Shown here piece after piece: positions 1 through 6,988 of a DNA stretch of 51,221 bases. The notes beneath the pieces were generated by a model. It was not told the DNA's origin. It worked only from the letters and a program-made list of their open reading frames with translations, and did no database searches. Within the stretch, counting starts at the first letter, position 1. Each line of letters starts with the position of its first letter. The position numbers and the translations under genes are program-made. The DNA is from Candidatus Magnetominusculus xianensis (lineage in GTDB: Bacteria; Nitrospirota; Thermodesulfovibrionia; Thermodesulfovibrionales; Magnetobacteriaceae): contig LNQR01000100.1 in the NCBI GenBank assembly GCA_001541255.1, positions 1-51,221 of the forward strand. The letters run 5' to 3'.

Positions 1-3
1 ATA

Positions 4-29
4 CCTCCTTTCTCTCGAACGTTAGTATA
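4..29 (-). promoter_or_regulatory. -10 box and Shine-Dalgarno of a gene left of the window
   Basis: On the minus strand a TATACT hexamer (24-29) is followed by AAGGAGG (4-10), at the right distance for a start codon just outside the left edge. This implies a minus-strand gene directly downstream of obgE. Its identity cannot be read here; proB often follows obg in other bacteria, but that is only a guess. Confidence 0.45.
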
Positions 30-36
30 GCCTCTC

Positions 37-84
37 TTTAGGACATTTCTACTTTGGCACTTTAGGACATTATCATTTTGGCGG
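37..84. repeat. two tandem 24-bp imperfect repeats, IS-end-like
   Basis: Two adjacent 24-bp units (37-60 and 61-84) share the core TTTAGGACATT and then TTTGGC, 18 of 24 positions being identical. The pattern resembles the multiple subterminal repeats at the ends of IS21-family elements, but no transposase gene is in the window. The repeats lie between obgE and the next minus-strand gene, just upstream of that gene's -10 box. Confidence 0.5.
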
Positions 85-123
85 AACAGCTTTTTTGGCA
101 ATGGGGCGGGGCTGTCTGTCCAG

Positions 124-1140
124 TTATAATTCTCTTTTTTTCAAATGTATAAGTCTGTCAGAGACGTAACTTACCAGCTCCTCAAGCCCCTGGTGAGCTG
201 CAGCTGAGACCGCGAAAAAAGGCATACCACGTTCAGCACAGTATTGTCTTAATGTATCCAGCCGCTGCCCATCGCCTGCGATATCAAGTTTTGTGCCTAC
301 GACGACTTGTTCTTTAGAGACAAGTGCCTCATCGTAAAAACCAAGTTCCCGATTTATTAACTCAAGAATATCGACAGGGCAGTCTTCAATATGTTCAGAG
401 ATGTCTACCAGATGAAGCAGCAGCGAGGTTCTCTCAGCATGGCGCAGGAACTGTAGTCCAAGCCCTGCCCCATCGTGCGCCCCTTCGATGATTCCCGGTA
501 TGTCGGCCACTGTAAAACTCATATAATCTCTCAGCTTCACAACGCCAAGGTTGGGCACAAGAGTGGTAAATGGATATGGTCCAATTTTTGGCCTTGCTGC
601 AGAGATTGCAGCAATCAGTGTGGACTTACCGGCATTGGGCATCCCAATAAGTCCGGCGTCTGCTATTAGCTTTAACTCGAGGACAAGGCGGGATTCTTCG
701 CCGTCCTCGCCGGGCTGGGCAAACTTCGGCGCCTGATATGTTGAGCTTTTAAAGTGGGCATTGCCCTTGCCCCCCCTTCCCCCTTTTAATACAACGGCCT
801 CGGCAGAATCTGTGGTAAGGTCTGCAATGACCTCCCCAGTGTCAGCATTTTTAATAACCGTACCGGTGGGAACCTTAATTATGAGGTCTTCGCCGTCTGC
901 GCCGTGCATGTTACTGCCCTTGCCGTGACCGCCGTTTCTACCCTTATAGTGTCTCTTATATCTATGGTCAAGGAGGGTATTTAACTGTATGTCGGCCTTG
1001 AAGACTATATCTGCGCCCTTGCCGCCGTCACCGCCGTCCGGGCCGCCCTTTGGTTTGTATTTTTCCCTGAGAAAGCTGATACATCCCCTTCCGCCATGAC
1101 CGGCCTTCGCATAAATAGTCACATAGTCAACGAACTTCAT
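124..1140 (-). CDS. obgE: GTPase Obg/CgtA
   Basis: Essential ribosome-associated GTPase that acts in 50S assembly and stress control. The 338-residue protein begins with the glycine-rich Obg fold (about residues 1-158). The G domain follows, with the P-loop GMPNAGKST near residue 165, DIPG for G3, TKLD in place of the usual NKxD for G4, and SAA for G5. It ends soon after the G domain, so the variable C-terminal extension of some Obg proteins is absent. It follows rplU and rpmA on the same strand, the classical L21-L27-Obg order, but a terminator-like hairpin lies in the gap before it. The start is the ATG at 1138-1140. Confidence 0.97.
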   Translation of the reverse strand: MKFVDYVTIYAKAGHGGRGCISFLREKYKPKGGPDGGDGGKGADIVFKADIQLNTLLDHRYKRHYKGRNGGHGKGSNMHGADGEDLIIKVPTGTVIKNADTGEVIADLTTDSAEAVVLKGGRGGKGNAHFKSSTYQAPKFAQPGEDGEESRLVLELKLIADAGLIGMPNAGKSTLIAAISAARPKIGPYPFTTLVPNLGVVKLRDYMSFTVADIPGIIEGAHDGAGLGLQFLRHAERTSLLLHLVDISEHIEDCPVDILELINRELGFYDEALVSKEQVVVGTKLDIAGDGQRLDTLRQYCAERGMPFFAVSAAAHQGLEELVSYVSDRLIHLKKREL

Positions 1141-1170
1141 AGTGTAGTCATTGTTTGTGATGAGTTATTA

Positions 1171-1199
1171 TAAAAACGGGGAGTATGACACCCCCCGTT
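1171..1199 (-). terminator. rho-independent terminator or attenuator between rpmA and obgE
   Basis: On the minus strand the stem AACGGGG (1193-1199) pairs with CCCCGTT (1175-1181) across an 11-nt loop, and is followed at once by TTTAT. It lies 18 nt downstream of the rpmA stop and 31 nt before obgE, so it probably lowers read-through from the ribosomal protein genes into obgE. Confidence 0.7.
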
Positions 1200-1216
1200 A
1201 ATACATAATTTAAGTC

Positions 1217-1483
1217 TCAGGCTTGAACCGCTAGGGGATATACGCTTATTTTCTGTCTTGTTTTGTCCTTTCTCTCAAACTTAACTACGCCGTCGATTTT
1301 TGAGAACAACGTATCGTCTGACCCTATGCCGACATTTGAACCGGGGTGAAACTGAGTCCCGCGCTGCCTGACAAGAATGCTGCCTGCGGTGACGGCCTGA
1401 CCGCCGTATCTCTTAATACCCAGACGTTTTGCCTTGCTGTCTCTTCCGTTTCTTGTGCTTCCAACACCTTTTTTGTGTGCCAC
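1217..1483 (-). CDS. rpmA: 50S ribosomal protein L27
   Basis: L27 sits at the peptidyl transferase centre of the large subunit. The 88-residue product has the standard start [16 protein letters not shown], the basic [11 protein letters not shown] stretch and the [10 protein letters not shown] motif. There is no N-terminal propeptide of the Firmicutes type that needs protease removal. It lies 3 nt downstream of rplU, so the two are clearly cotranscribed. Confidence 0.98.
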   Translation of the reverse strand: MAHKKGVGSTRNGRDSKAKRLGIKRYGGQAVTAGSILVRQRGTQFHPGSNVGIGSDDTLFSKIDGVVKFERKDKTRQKISVYPLAVQA

Positions 1484-1486
1484 GGT

Positions 1487-1801
1487 CTAACCTCCGATTA
1501 TCTCTTCAATCTTTATCTTTGTATATGGCTGCCTGTGGACGATGTGCTTTCTGTGGGCCTTTCGGGGTTTCATCTTAAACACCTCGACTTTCTTGTCTCT
1601 GCCGCCACTGACCAGCAGGGCCTTTACCTGTGCCCCTTCCACGTATGGTTTGCCTACTGATAACTTTTCATCTTTATAAAGCAACAGTACCTTATCAATT
1701 GTGATAGAGTCGCCGTCGTTGCCAGCAATCTTTTCTACCTTGAGAATCTCGTTGCTTGTAACCCTGTGCTGCTTGCCGCCCATTTCTATTATCGCGTACA
1801 T
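1487..1801 (-). CDS. rplU: 50S ribosomal protein L21
   Basis: L21 binds 23S rRNA. The 104-residue protein has the typical opening MYAIIEMGGKQHRV and the basic C-terminal block KMKPRKAHRKHIVHRQPYTKIKI. The ATG at 1799-1801 is preceded by AAGGAGG (1812-1818). A TATAAT hexamer on the minus strand at 1870-1875 could be the -10 of the rplU promoter, though I see no well-spaced -35. It is the first gene of the rplU-rpmA-(obgE) unit and diverges from the DUF4149 gene. Confidence 0.98.
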   Translation of the reverse strand: MYAIIEMGGKQHRVTSNEILKVEKIAGNDGDSITIDKVLLLYKDEKLSVGKPYVEGAQVKALLVSGGRDKKVEVFKMKPRKAHRKHIVHRQPYTKIKIEEIIGG

Positions 1802-1927
1802 CGTGTACTGGCCTCCTTAACGTGATTAAGCTCTCATTAAATCATACTAGAACTTATATGAAAGCATAAATTATATCTATTTGTCAAATTACATTTCTAT
1901 TTCGGCTTGACACAAATTTAATTGTTC

Positions 1928-1957
1928 TTGTTTTATGCTGAACCGATACGGTACAAT
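1928..1957 (+). promoter_or_regulatory. sigma-70-type promoter for the DUF4149 gene
   Basis: TTGTTT (1928-1933), an 18-nt spacer and TACAAT (1952-1957) precede a strong Shine-Dalgarno-like GGGGGTGAGG (1966-1975). A TTGACA hexamer at 1907-1912 also occurs but has no well-spaced -10. Confidence 0.45.
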
Positions 1958-1976
1958 ATATTGCAGGGGGTGAGGT

Positions 1977-2003
1977 ATGTCACAATATTACAGTGAGTTA
2001 TGA
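1977..2003 (+). CDS. 8-codon leader ORF coupled to the DUF4149 gene
   Basis: A short frame, MSQYYSEL then TGA, begins one base after GGGGGTGAGG, the only good Shine-Dalgarno in this leader. Its TGA overlaps the ATG of the next gene as ATGA (2000-2003). That gene has only a weak Shine-Dalgarno of its own, so translation probably couples through this leader. The peptide itself has no recognisable function. Seen directly: frame, stop overlap and Shine-Dalgarno. Inferred: coupling. Confidence 0.4.
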   Translation: MSQYYSEL

Positions 2004-2476
2004 GAAGTTTTATTTACACAATATATAGTCTTTTGCTTGCTTTATGGGTGGGTGGAATGTTTATGTTTTCCATTATAGTAACACCTGTTATTTTTAAAAA
2101 TAACACCAGAGATGCAGCAGGTTCTATCGTGGGTTATTTATTTCCTGTGTATTTTCCCTTTGTTGTTGGTGTTTCTGCCTTATCTCTCTTGTCATACCTC
2201 TTAACTCTGTCATGGCCCTTGATGCGATTACAAACAATTATACTATGCCTGCTTGTTTCAGCTTTTATATTCAGCATGTTAAACTTTACAGTCATTCATC
2301 CGCAAGTTAAGAAAGTGAAAGCAAAAGTTCATTCCTTCGATAAATCTATGCCAGATACCGTCGATGAGGGTTTACTACGAAAGAAATTTAAAAGACTTCA
2401 CCAGATTTCTGTACTCCTCAATCTGATTATCCTCGCCGATGGTATAGCATTGATAGTTATATCGCAAAGGTTTTGA
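2000..2476 (+). CDS. DUF4149 family integral membrane protein
   Basis: The 158-residue protein has four likely membrane segments (about residues 5-30, 45-70, 75-98 and 135-155). The first carries the family-like LLLALWVGGMFMFSIIVTPVIF, and a charged soluble loop near residues 100-130 holds the HPQVKKVK stretch. This matches DUF4149/TMEM205-type membrane proteins, whose role is unknown. The ATG overlaps the stop of an 8-codon leader frame. It is the first of a run of plus-strand accessory genes that differ in flavour from the ribosomal genes beside them. Confidence 0.75.
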   Translation: MRSFIYTIYSLLLALWVGGMFMFSIIVTPVIFKNNTRDAAGSIVGYLFPVYFPFVVGVSALSLLSYLLTLSWPLMRLQTIILCLLVSAFIFSMLNFTVIHPQVKKVKAKVHSFDKSMPDTVDEGLLRKKFKRLHQISVLLNLIILADGIALIVISQRF

Positions 2477-2498
2477 GTAACGATTTGAGGCTTCATAA

Positions 2499-2822
2499 AT
2501 GAGTGAGATAGACAAAATAAATGAATCTGAGTGGGAGAACCAGGACAATTGGACATCACCCGGCTTCTATTTTTCAAAGAAGGACACAAGATGGTTAGTT
2601 CCAAAGCGAACCCCTGCGTTGGGTTGGACTTTTAACTTAGGGAATACGAAAGGTGCATGGGCGATGCTCCTTTCATTCCTGATACCGATGCTTGTGATAC
2701 CGATGCTTATTATTAGGAGTGATTGTCTTTGGCACTGCAGGGCATTAGCTGGATGTCAAAATGTGAGGGGTTATTTTAAACGCTTACTAATATGTTATAA
2801 TAAGTTTGCAGAGACTGACTAA
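2499..2822 (+). CDS. DUF5808-like small protein, probably frameshifted near its 3' end
   Basis: The first 70 residues fit the DUF5808 pattern: a W-rich start, FYFSKKDTRWLVPKR, then LGWTFNLGNTKGAW and a hydrophobic segment. The remaining residues (RSDCLWHCRALAG onward) are polar, cysteine-rich and unlike a membrane tail. In the +1 frame the hydrophobic segment would continue as GVIVFGTAGH and stop at TAG 2745-2747, so a one-base slip near 2708-2714 is likely. A 15-bp near-perfect tandem repeat lies just upstream (GATACCGATGCTT repeated). GAGG at 2487-2490 precedes the ATG at 2499. No function is known. Confidence 0.55.
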   Translation: MSEIDKINESEWENQDNWTSPGFYFSKKDTRWLVPKRTPALGWTFNLGNTKGAWAMLLSFLIPMLVIPMLIIRSDCLWHCRALAGCQNVRGYFKRLLICYNKFAETD

Positions 2823-2838
2823 GCAAATGGAGGTAGAC

Positions 2839-3825
2839 ATGACGAGGGAAATGAGCAGAGGACTGTATTTGGCAATTAAAGAGTTACACAACCAGGAGTA
2901 TTCTGCCCATACTATTCATCAAATAATCTATGGACTGAAGGATTCTTTAGGTATAACTTCTGCGGTGCTTGTAGAAAAGAACCGAACCAACGACTACCTC
3001 GAAATAAAAAACAGGTACAACATCTCAGAACAGTTTTCGCGGACTTATAGACGAGGCATTGGTACAGATTTAGTAGGGAGGATATTCTACCATGACGAGC
3101 TTGCTGTTGTAATCAAAGGAGAAAGTGAAAGCGATTACAAGGACATTTTCCTTGAGCACGACTATGAGATGGCTGTAGTGTTGAGGATTTCTACTGAAAG
3201 CCGTGCAATAGGCTTCTTAGCCTTGTACTTTGATAAAAAAGAAGAAATTACAGATGAACTAAGTATGTTTCTTATCGCAATGGCAACGGTATGTTCCGAA
3301 GCAATACGAAAGGAAGTGATGGATAATTGCATGAAAGAAACACGCACTATTGATCCTCATACAGGCCTTTTGTATTATCTCTACTTTCACAATAGATTAA
3401 AAGATGAGGCCACTAAGAGTAAAAGAATGCAGATTCCGCTTACTGTAGCAATAATGGACATGGATAATTTCAAAGATGTGATGAGTGTTTATGGTATTGA
3501 GACGGCAAATAACCTATATAAGGAGCTTGCCGCAGAGCTGCGTAGCTGCATAAGGGGTATAGATGTTGTTGGACGCTACGGTACAGATGAGTTTATCTTG
3601 TACATGCCTAACACCTCATTAGAAAATGCTGAAATGGTACTAACCCGTTTCGTTAATGGTTTAGGGACTAAGGATTTCACATCCCATCACTTGCATACTT
3701 CACTTTCAATTGGTATTACGACACTGCATCATGATGAGTCATTGGAGGAATTACTCAATAAGGCACAGCGTGCATTGTATAAGGCAAAGTTGACAAAAGA
3801 TAAAATATCAAAATGTGATGAATAG
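2839..3825 (+). CDS. GAF-like plus GGDEF-domain protein with altered signature motif
   Basis: A diguanylate cyclase-type signalling protein of 328 residues. Residues 15-160 resemble a GAF sensor. The GGDEF domain starts at DPHTGLLYYLYF, with DMDNFKDVMSVYG (the metal/substrate helix region) and the signature RYGTDEF, where the second glycine is replaced by threonine. That change usually lowers or abolishes cyclase activity, so it may act as a GTP or c-di-GMP sensor instead; this is inference. The ATG at 2839 is preferred over upstream in-frame ATGs because GGAGGT (2829-2834) is correctly spaced. No membrane segment is visible. Confidence 0.85.
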   Translation: MTREMSRGLYLAIKELHNQEYSAHTIHQIIYGLKDSLGITSAVLVEKNRTNDYLEIKNRYNISEQFSRTYRRGIGTDLVGRIFYHDELAVVIKGESESDYKDIFLEHDYEMAVVLRISTESRAIGFLALYFDKKEEITDELSMFLIAMATVCSEAIRKEVMDNCMKETRTIDPHTGLLYYLYFHNRLKDEATKSKRMQIPLTVAIMDMDNFKDVMSVYGIETANNLYKELAAELRSCIRGIDVVGRYGTDEFILYMPNTSLENAEMVLTRFVNGLGTKDFTSHHLHTSLSIGITTLHHDESLEELLNKAQRALYKAKLTKDKISKCDE

Positions 3826-3863
3826 CAGATATCATTGGCATGAAAAAACAAAGGAGGGGTCTG

Positions 3864-4205
3864 ATGATGTCTAAGCGAAAATTTGTGCTGACGCTCACTT
3901 TAGCCTTTTTAACACTACCCGCTGCTGTTTTGTACGCTGAAAATCCTGCGATAACTATATCTATTACTGATAGAGGACTGACGGCTACAGGAGCAGTCAT
4001 AGGAATCAGTTTAGCAGCATTCGGCTCTTCTATCGCTCAGGCTATTGGTTTATTTGCCGCATGTAACAGTATCGCAAGGAACCCTCAGGTATGTCAGAAA
4101 ATAACTTCTACATTAATCGTAGGTCTTGCTATGATTGAATCACTGTGCATTTACGCCTTCTTGTTATGCTTAGGGCTTCTGGTAAGCCAGAAGATGTTCT
4201 TCTGA
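3864..4205 (+). CDS. atpE: F-type ATP synthase subunit c, isolated copy
   Basis: The c-ring subunit carries ions through Fo. The 113-residue protein begins with a signal-like or extra membrane segment ending LYAENP. The helical hairpin follows: a glycine/alanine-rich first helix, the polar loop ARNPQV (usual RQP), and a second helix with the ion-binding glutamate in GLAMIESLCIY. A glutamine in helix 1 (SSIAQAIG) together with E-S-xxx-Y in helix 2 matches the ligand set of Na+-binding c rings such as Ilyobacter. AAGGAGGGG (3851-3859) supports ATG 3864 or 3867 over the upstream ATG at 3840. No other atp gene is nearby. Confidence 0.85.
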   Translation: MMSKRKFVLTLTLAFLTLPAAVLYAENPAITISITDRGLTATGAVIGISLAAFGSSIAQAIGLFAACNSIARNPQVCQKITSTLIVGLAMIESLCIYAFLLCLGLLVSQKMFF

Positions 4206-4267
4206 ATATAACTTGAAATAACTTGAAATAAACGGTGGCGAGGGGATACATTCAACGGCAGTAAACA

Positions 4268-4552
4268 TTACTCCAGCTTACACGCTGAACCATAAACCGA
4301 CAAACCCAATATTTTGTGTATCAAGCAAATGCCTATAAACCCGCTGGCAATAGGTATTACAGTTATAGCCCCCTGCCAACTCTTAAAATACACGCCTATT
4401 GCTATCAAAAGAGTTCCCAGTATAATCCTGCTAATAAGTACGTAAGTGTGAAGACAACAACTTTTTATAAAAGTCTTGTGCTGTGGTTTAAAACTATGTG
4501 TACCTTTAGTAATGATGCTGTCGGCTTCCTCTTTGTTTACCATGTTTACCAT
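4268..4552 (-). CDS. DUF2892-type small membrane protein
   Basis: Of 94 residues, the last 55 form a DUF2892-like two-helix membrane domain. The first helix is in SRIILGTLLIAIGVYF and the second in ASGFIGICLIHKILGLS, where the C-L-I-H-K-I-L-G arrangement resembles the CPLYKLLG end of the family. The N-terminal 35 residues are soluble, with two adjacent cysteines. AGGAGGG (4561-4567) lies 8 nt before the ATG. The gene stands alone, facing the c-subunit gene. DUF2892 occurs next to rhodanese domains elsewhere, but none is present here. Confidence 0.7.
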   Translation of the reverse strand: MVNMVNKEEADSIITKGTHSFKPQHKTFIKSCCLHTYVLISRIILGTLLIAIGVYFKSWQGAITVIPIASGFIGICLIHKILGLSVYGSACKLE

Positions 4553-4731
4553 TGCCTGAACCCTCCTCTTGCCTGTTCACAGTTTGCACCATAGCCCTCC
4601 CTCTCATTTATATTATAAATGGAAGCAACTATTTTATCAAGTGATATTTTTTTCCGGTGATGACACTCTCCGTTTGGCAGCATGACATTTGGGCTTTCAA
4701 AACTCTCTGCTAGCTGAGTTATGGGCAGACC
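4553..4731. other. intergenic, no gene seen
   Basis: This AT-rich stretch separates the DUF2892 gene from the glycosidase-like gene. It holds the Shine-Dalgarno of the DUF2892 gene at its left end. I see no RNA gene, strong hairpin or coding frame in it. Confidence 0.5.
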
Positions 4732-6804
4732 CTACTTAGTCTCCTGGTCAGGATTTGACCACAGGACATAGAGGATTTGGCCGTTTCTCCCCTGGATTTT
4801 ATACCCTTCTATACCTTTTTTTAGCACCATGCGGGTAATCACCGGCTCATCCAGACACTTAAATTTTTCTATCAGCATCGCATATGCATAGTATGAGAGC
4901 TTCTTAGTGAATGCCCCCCCGTTTTTTGGATTATTGATAAATCCCGTATAGTCGTAATAGCTGAAGTTTCCAGCGAACTTGTTATGGTCGTAGATGTTTG
5001 TCCAGAGAACCTTTTTCACGCCCGCAGATATGGCGCTAAGATATCTGGTGATGAGGTCAGCGGCCTGTCTTCGTTCTGAAAAGCCGGTTTCATAGGGATT
5101 GTGTGAGCCGCTTGGGTAGCTTGTCTCACCTATCCAAATGGGTACGTCTTCGTAGCCGTAGCTCTTTAGAAGCCTTGCTGATTTGTCGAATTCTGCCTTT
5201 ATCTTCTCAGGCTCCATCTCTGGTCCTTTATAGACATTTAATGTACCAAAGGGATGCCACATGTCAAAGATGTCAAACGCCTTTGCCGTCTTCATTATGA
5301 CCAGGTTGTCCAGCACCTCTTTGTAGTATGAGCGTTCGGGGTTTACGTACCCGGCGGTTATTATCTTACAATCAGGGCAGACAGTCTTGATGGTTTTATA
5401 CGTGGCAGACAGGGCAAGGGCATAGTCCCTGGGGTCAAACTTATAGTCGGCCTCTGTCTCGACGAAGAAGTATTTTACCTTTGGGAGCTTGGTAATAGCG
5501 GCCTTTAAGAACTCTGTGTAGTCTTTTACGTCTTTGTCTGTAAACGTAAGCCTGCCGAGGCCACCGGCCTGTGGGTTGGAGGCTGATGGAGAAGAACCGG
5601 GGTGAATTGTGGTGATGACATTTAGCCCCTTTGCAGAGGCATCGTCGTAGAGGGATTTCAACTGGTCAAGATAAGCGTCACCAGAGGCAAAGTCCTTGCC
5701 ACCGGACTTATAGACCATGTAGTTCAACCCCGTTGCACCCAAAAATCTTATCCACCTAAGGCCAAGTTCCTGTGAGTACCGGCCCGCGTATTTTTGCGAG
5801 TTCCTGTCAAGGAGGACTTCTATTTCCGGCGAGATAAGGACAAATGGCGAATTGGCAGCGTTTGGCGTACAACTCGCCTCTGAGAGCGGCTCGATGTAAA
5901 GCGGTGTGTCTGTGAATTCAAGTTCGACTACACCGTTTTTTACGTCGGCTGTACGGGCATTAAACGCCGTTGAAAAGCCTGCCACAGTGCGACCGCTTTG
6001 TGAGGCGGGGAGGCCTTCTGTTATTTTTACTTTTTCTGTGTTTGGCGCTATTTGTAATTCAACATTTTTTTTATTCATCTGAGTTTTTGGCGTAGCGTGT
6101 TTAGTGCCGCTTTCGAGTTTTTCAAGATCGCCAAAGACACGGTCAACAATGGCGGCGGCCTTCTTAGGGTCTTCGTTGATATATGCCCTTATGACAGTGG
6201 CAGTCTCGGCGGGGTAGATTTTTTGGGAGTCAGGGTTTGTTTTCTTGAGCGCTGCCGCCCAGCCGTTAAGAACAGAGGCGCGGGACTGCACATTGTGTTC
6301 GTTAGTCGGTGTGGACTTTACCTCGCTGCGGACGGCCTTAATGGTCTGCGCGTCAATGTGTGGCGCTGCAGCAGGGACTGAGCTGTGGGCTATTGGCGGC
6401 TGGTTGAGCTGGTCTGGGCGCGTATCTGATTTCATTTCCGGTCTCATTTCTGGGCGCGGCTGCGGCGCGGCGGTTAGTTCTGCTTTGCCGAAGTGCTGCT
6501 CAAGGTCGGCATATGCCTTGTCTATTATCTTAAATGCCTGCTGGGGATTGGTCTTGGCAGTCTCTTCTATTTTTAGGGCACGTTCCTTATCAACGGCCTT
6601 GCTTACGTCAATACCCTTTTCAAAGAGAAGCCTCTGCCACTGAAAAAAAATGACCAGCCGCTCGTTTAGATTTGAGGCATTTGTTGCGGTATTTTTCACG
6701 TCGTTTCTGACCCTTTTGACAGCCGAAAGCAGGTCTTCCTGGGCATACGCTGTGTTAAGGGAAATAATTACAGACAATGCCAAAGACAACAACAGTCTCA
6801 CCAC
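4732..6804 (-). CDS. secreted glycoside hydrolase-like protein with duplicated N-terminal helical modules
   Basis: An exported protein of about 690 residues. A signal peptide (VRLLLSLALS to AYA) is followed by two similar helical modules of about 80 residues. Each begins VRxxVKxTxTN and ends AxxIxDxxxxDLEx. A proline-rich linker comes next, then a C-terminal (beta/alpha)8-like domain. Two candidate catalytic glutamates lie in KYFFVETEADYKF and IWIGETSYPSG, the places of acid/base and nucleophile in clan GH-A enzymes; the usual NE pair is absent. Substrate unknown. GTG 6804 is preferred because the signal peptide then starts correctly; ATG 6843 would add 13 polar residues and sits almost at the predicted transcription start. 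Confidence 0.7.
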   Translation of the reverse strand: MVRLLLSLALSVIISLNTAYAQEDLLSAVKRVRNDVKNTATNASNLNERLVIFFQWQRLLFEKGIDVSKAVDKERALKIEETAKTNPQQAFKIIDKAYADLEQHFGKAELTAAPQPRPEMRPEMKSDTRPDQLNQPPIAHSSVPAAAPHIDAQTIKAVRSEVKSTPTNEHNVQSRASVLNGWAAALKKTNPDSQKIYPAETATVIRAYINEDPKKAAAIVDRVFGDLEKLESGTKHATPKTQMNKKNVELQIAPNTEKVKITEGLPASQSGRTVAGFSTAFNARTADVKNGVVELEFTDTPLYIEPLSEASCTPNAANSPFVLISPEIEVLLDRNSQKYAGRYSQELGLRWIRFLGATGLNYMVYKSGGKDFASGDAYLDQLKSLYDDASAKGLNVITTIHPGSSPSASNPQAGGLGRLTFTDKDVKDYTEFLKAAITKLPKVKYFFVETEADYKFDPRDYALALSATYKTIKTVCPDCKIITAGYVNPERSYYKEVLDNLVIMKTAKAFDIFDMWHPFGTLNVYKGPEMEPEKIKAEFDKSARLLKSYGYEDVPIWIGETSYPSGSHNPYETGFSERRQAADLITRYLSAISAGVKKVLWTNIYDHNKFAGNFSYYDYTGFINNPKNGGAFTKKLSYYAYAMLIEKFKCLDEPVITRMVLKKGIEGYKIQGRNGQILYVLWSNPDQETK

Positions 6805-6851
6805 CTGCTCTTTGCCCTCATAACGATTGTTGGCTGAATACATTTACATAA

Positions 6852-6881
6852 ATTATACAAAATCTCACTCTCCGGTGTCTA
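6852..6881 (-). promoter_or_regulatory. sigma-70-type promoter for the glycosidase-like gene
   Basis: On the minus strand TAGACA (6876-6881), an 18-nt spacer and TATAAT (6852-6857) form a near-consensus promoter. Transcription would begin near 6845, leaving about 40 nt before the GTG start at 6804. Confidence 0.65.
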
Positions 6882-6988
6882 CCTCACAATAAATGTATAG
6901 GATTTAACTTAAGATAAATGCTATGATAGTACATGGCGTTGATGAATTTATGGCTTACTAATGTGGACCGTTGCGAGAGATGTCGGCT

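Noticed and set aside
1882..1912. TGTCAA (1882-1887, minus TTGACA) and TTGACA (1907-1912, plus) as -35 boxes
   Set aside because: Neither has a -10 hexamer at 16-19 nt; the better-spaced elements were used instead.
4206..4267. AACTTGAAAT direct repeat after the c-subunit gene
   Set aside because: Only two copies, no hairpin and no sign of function.
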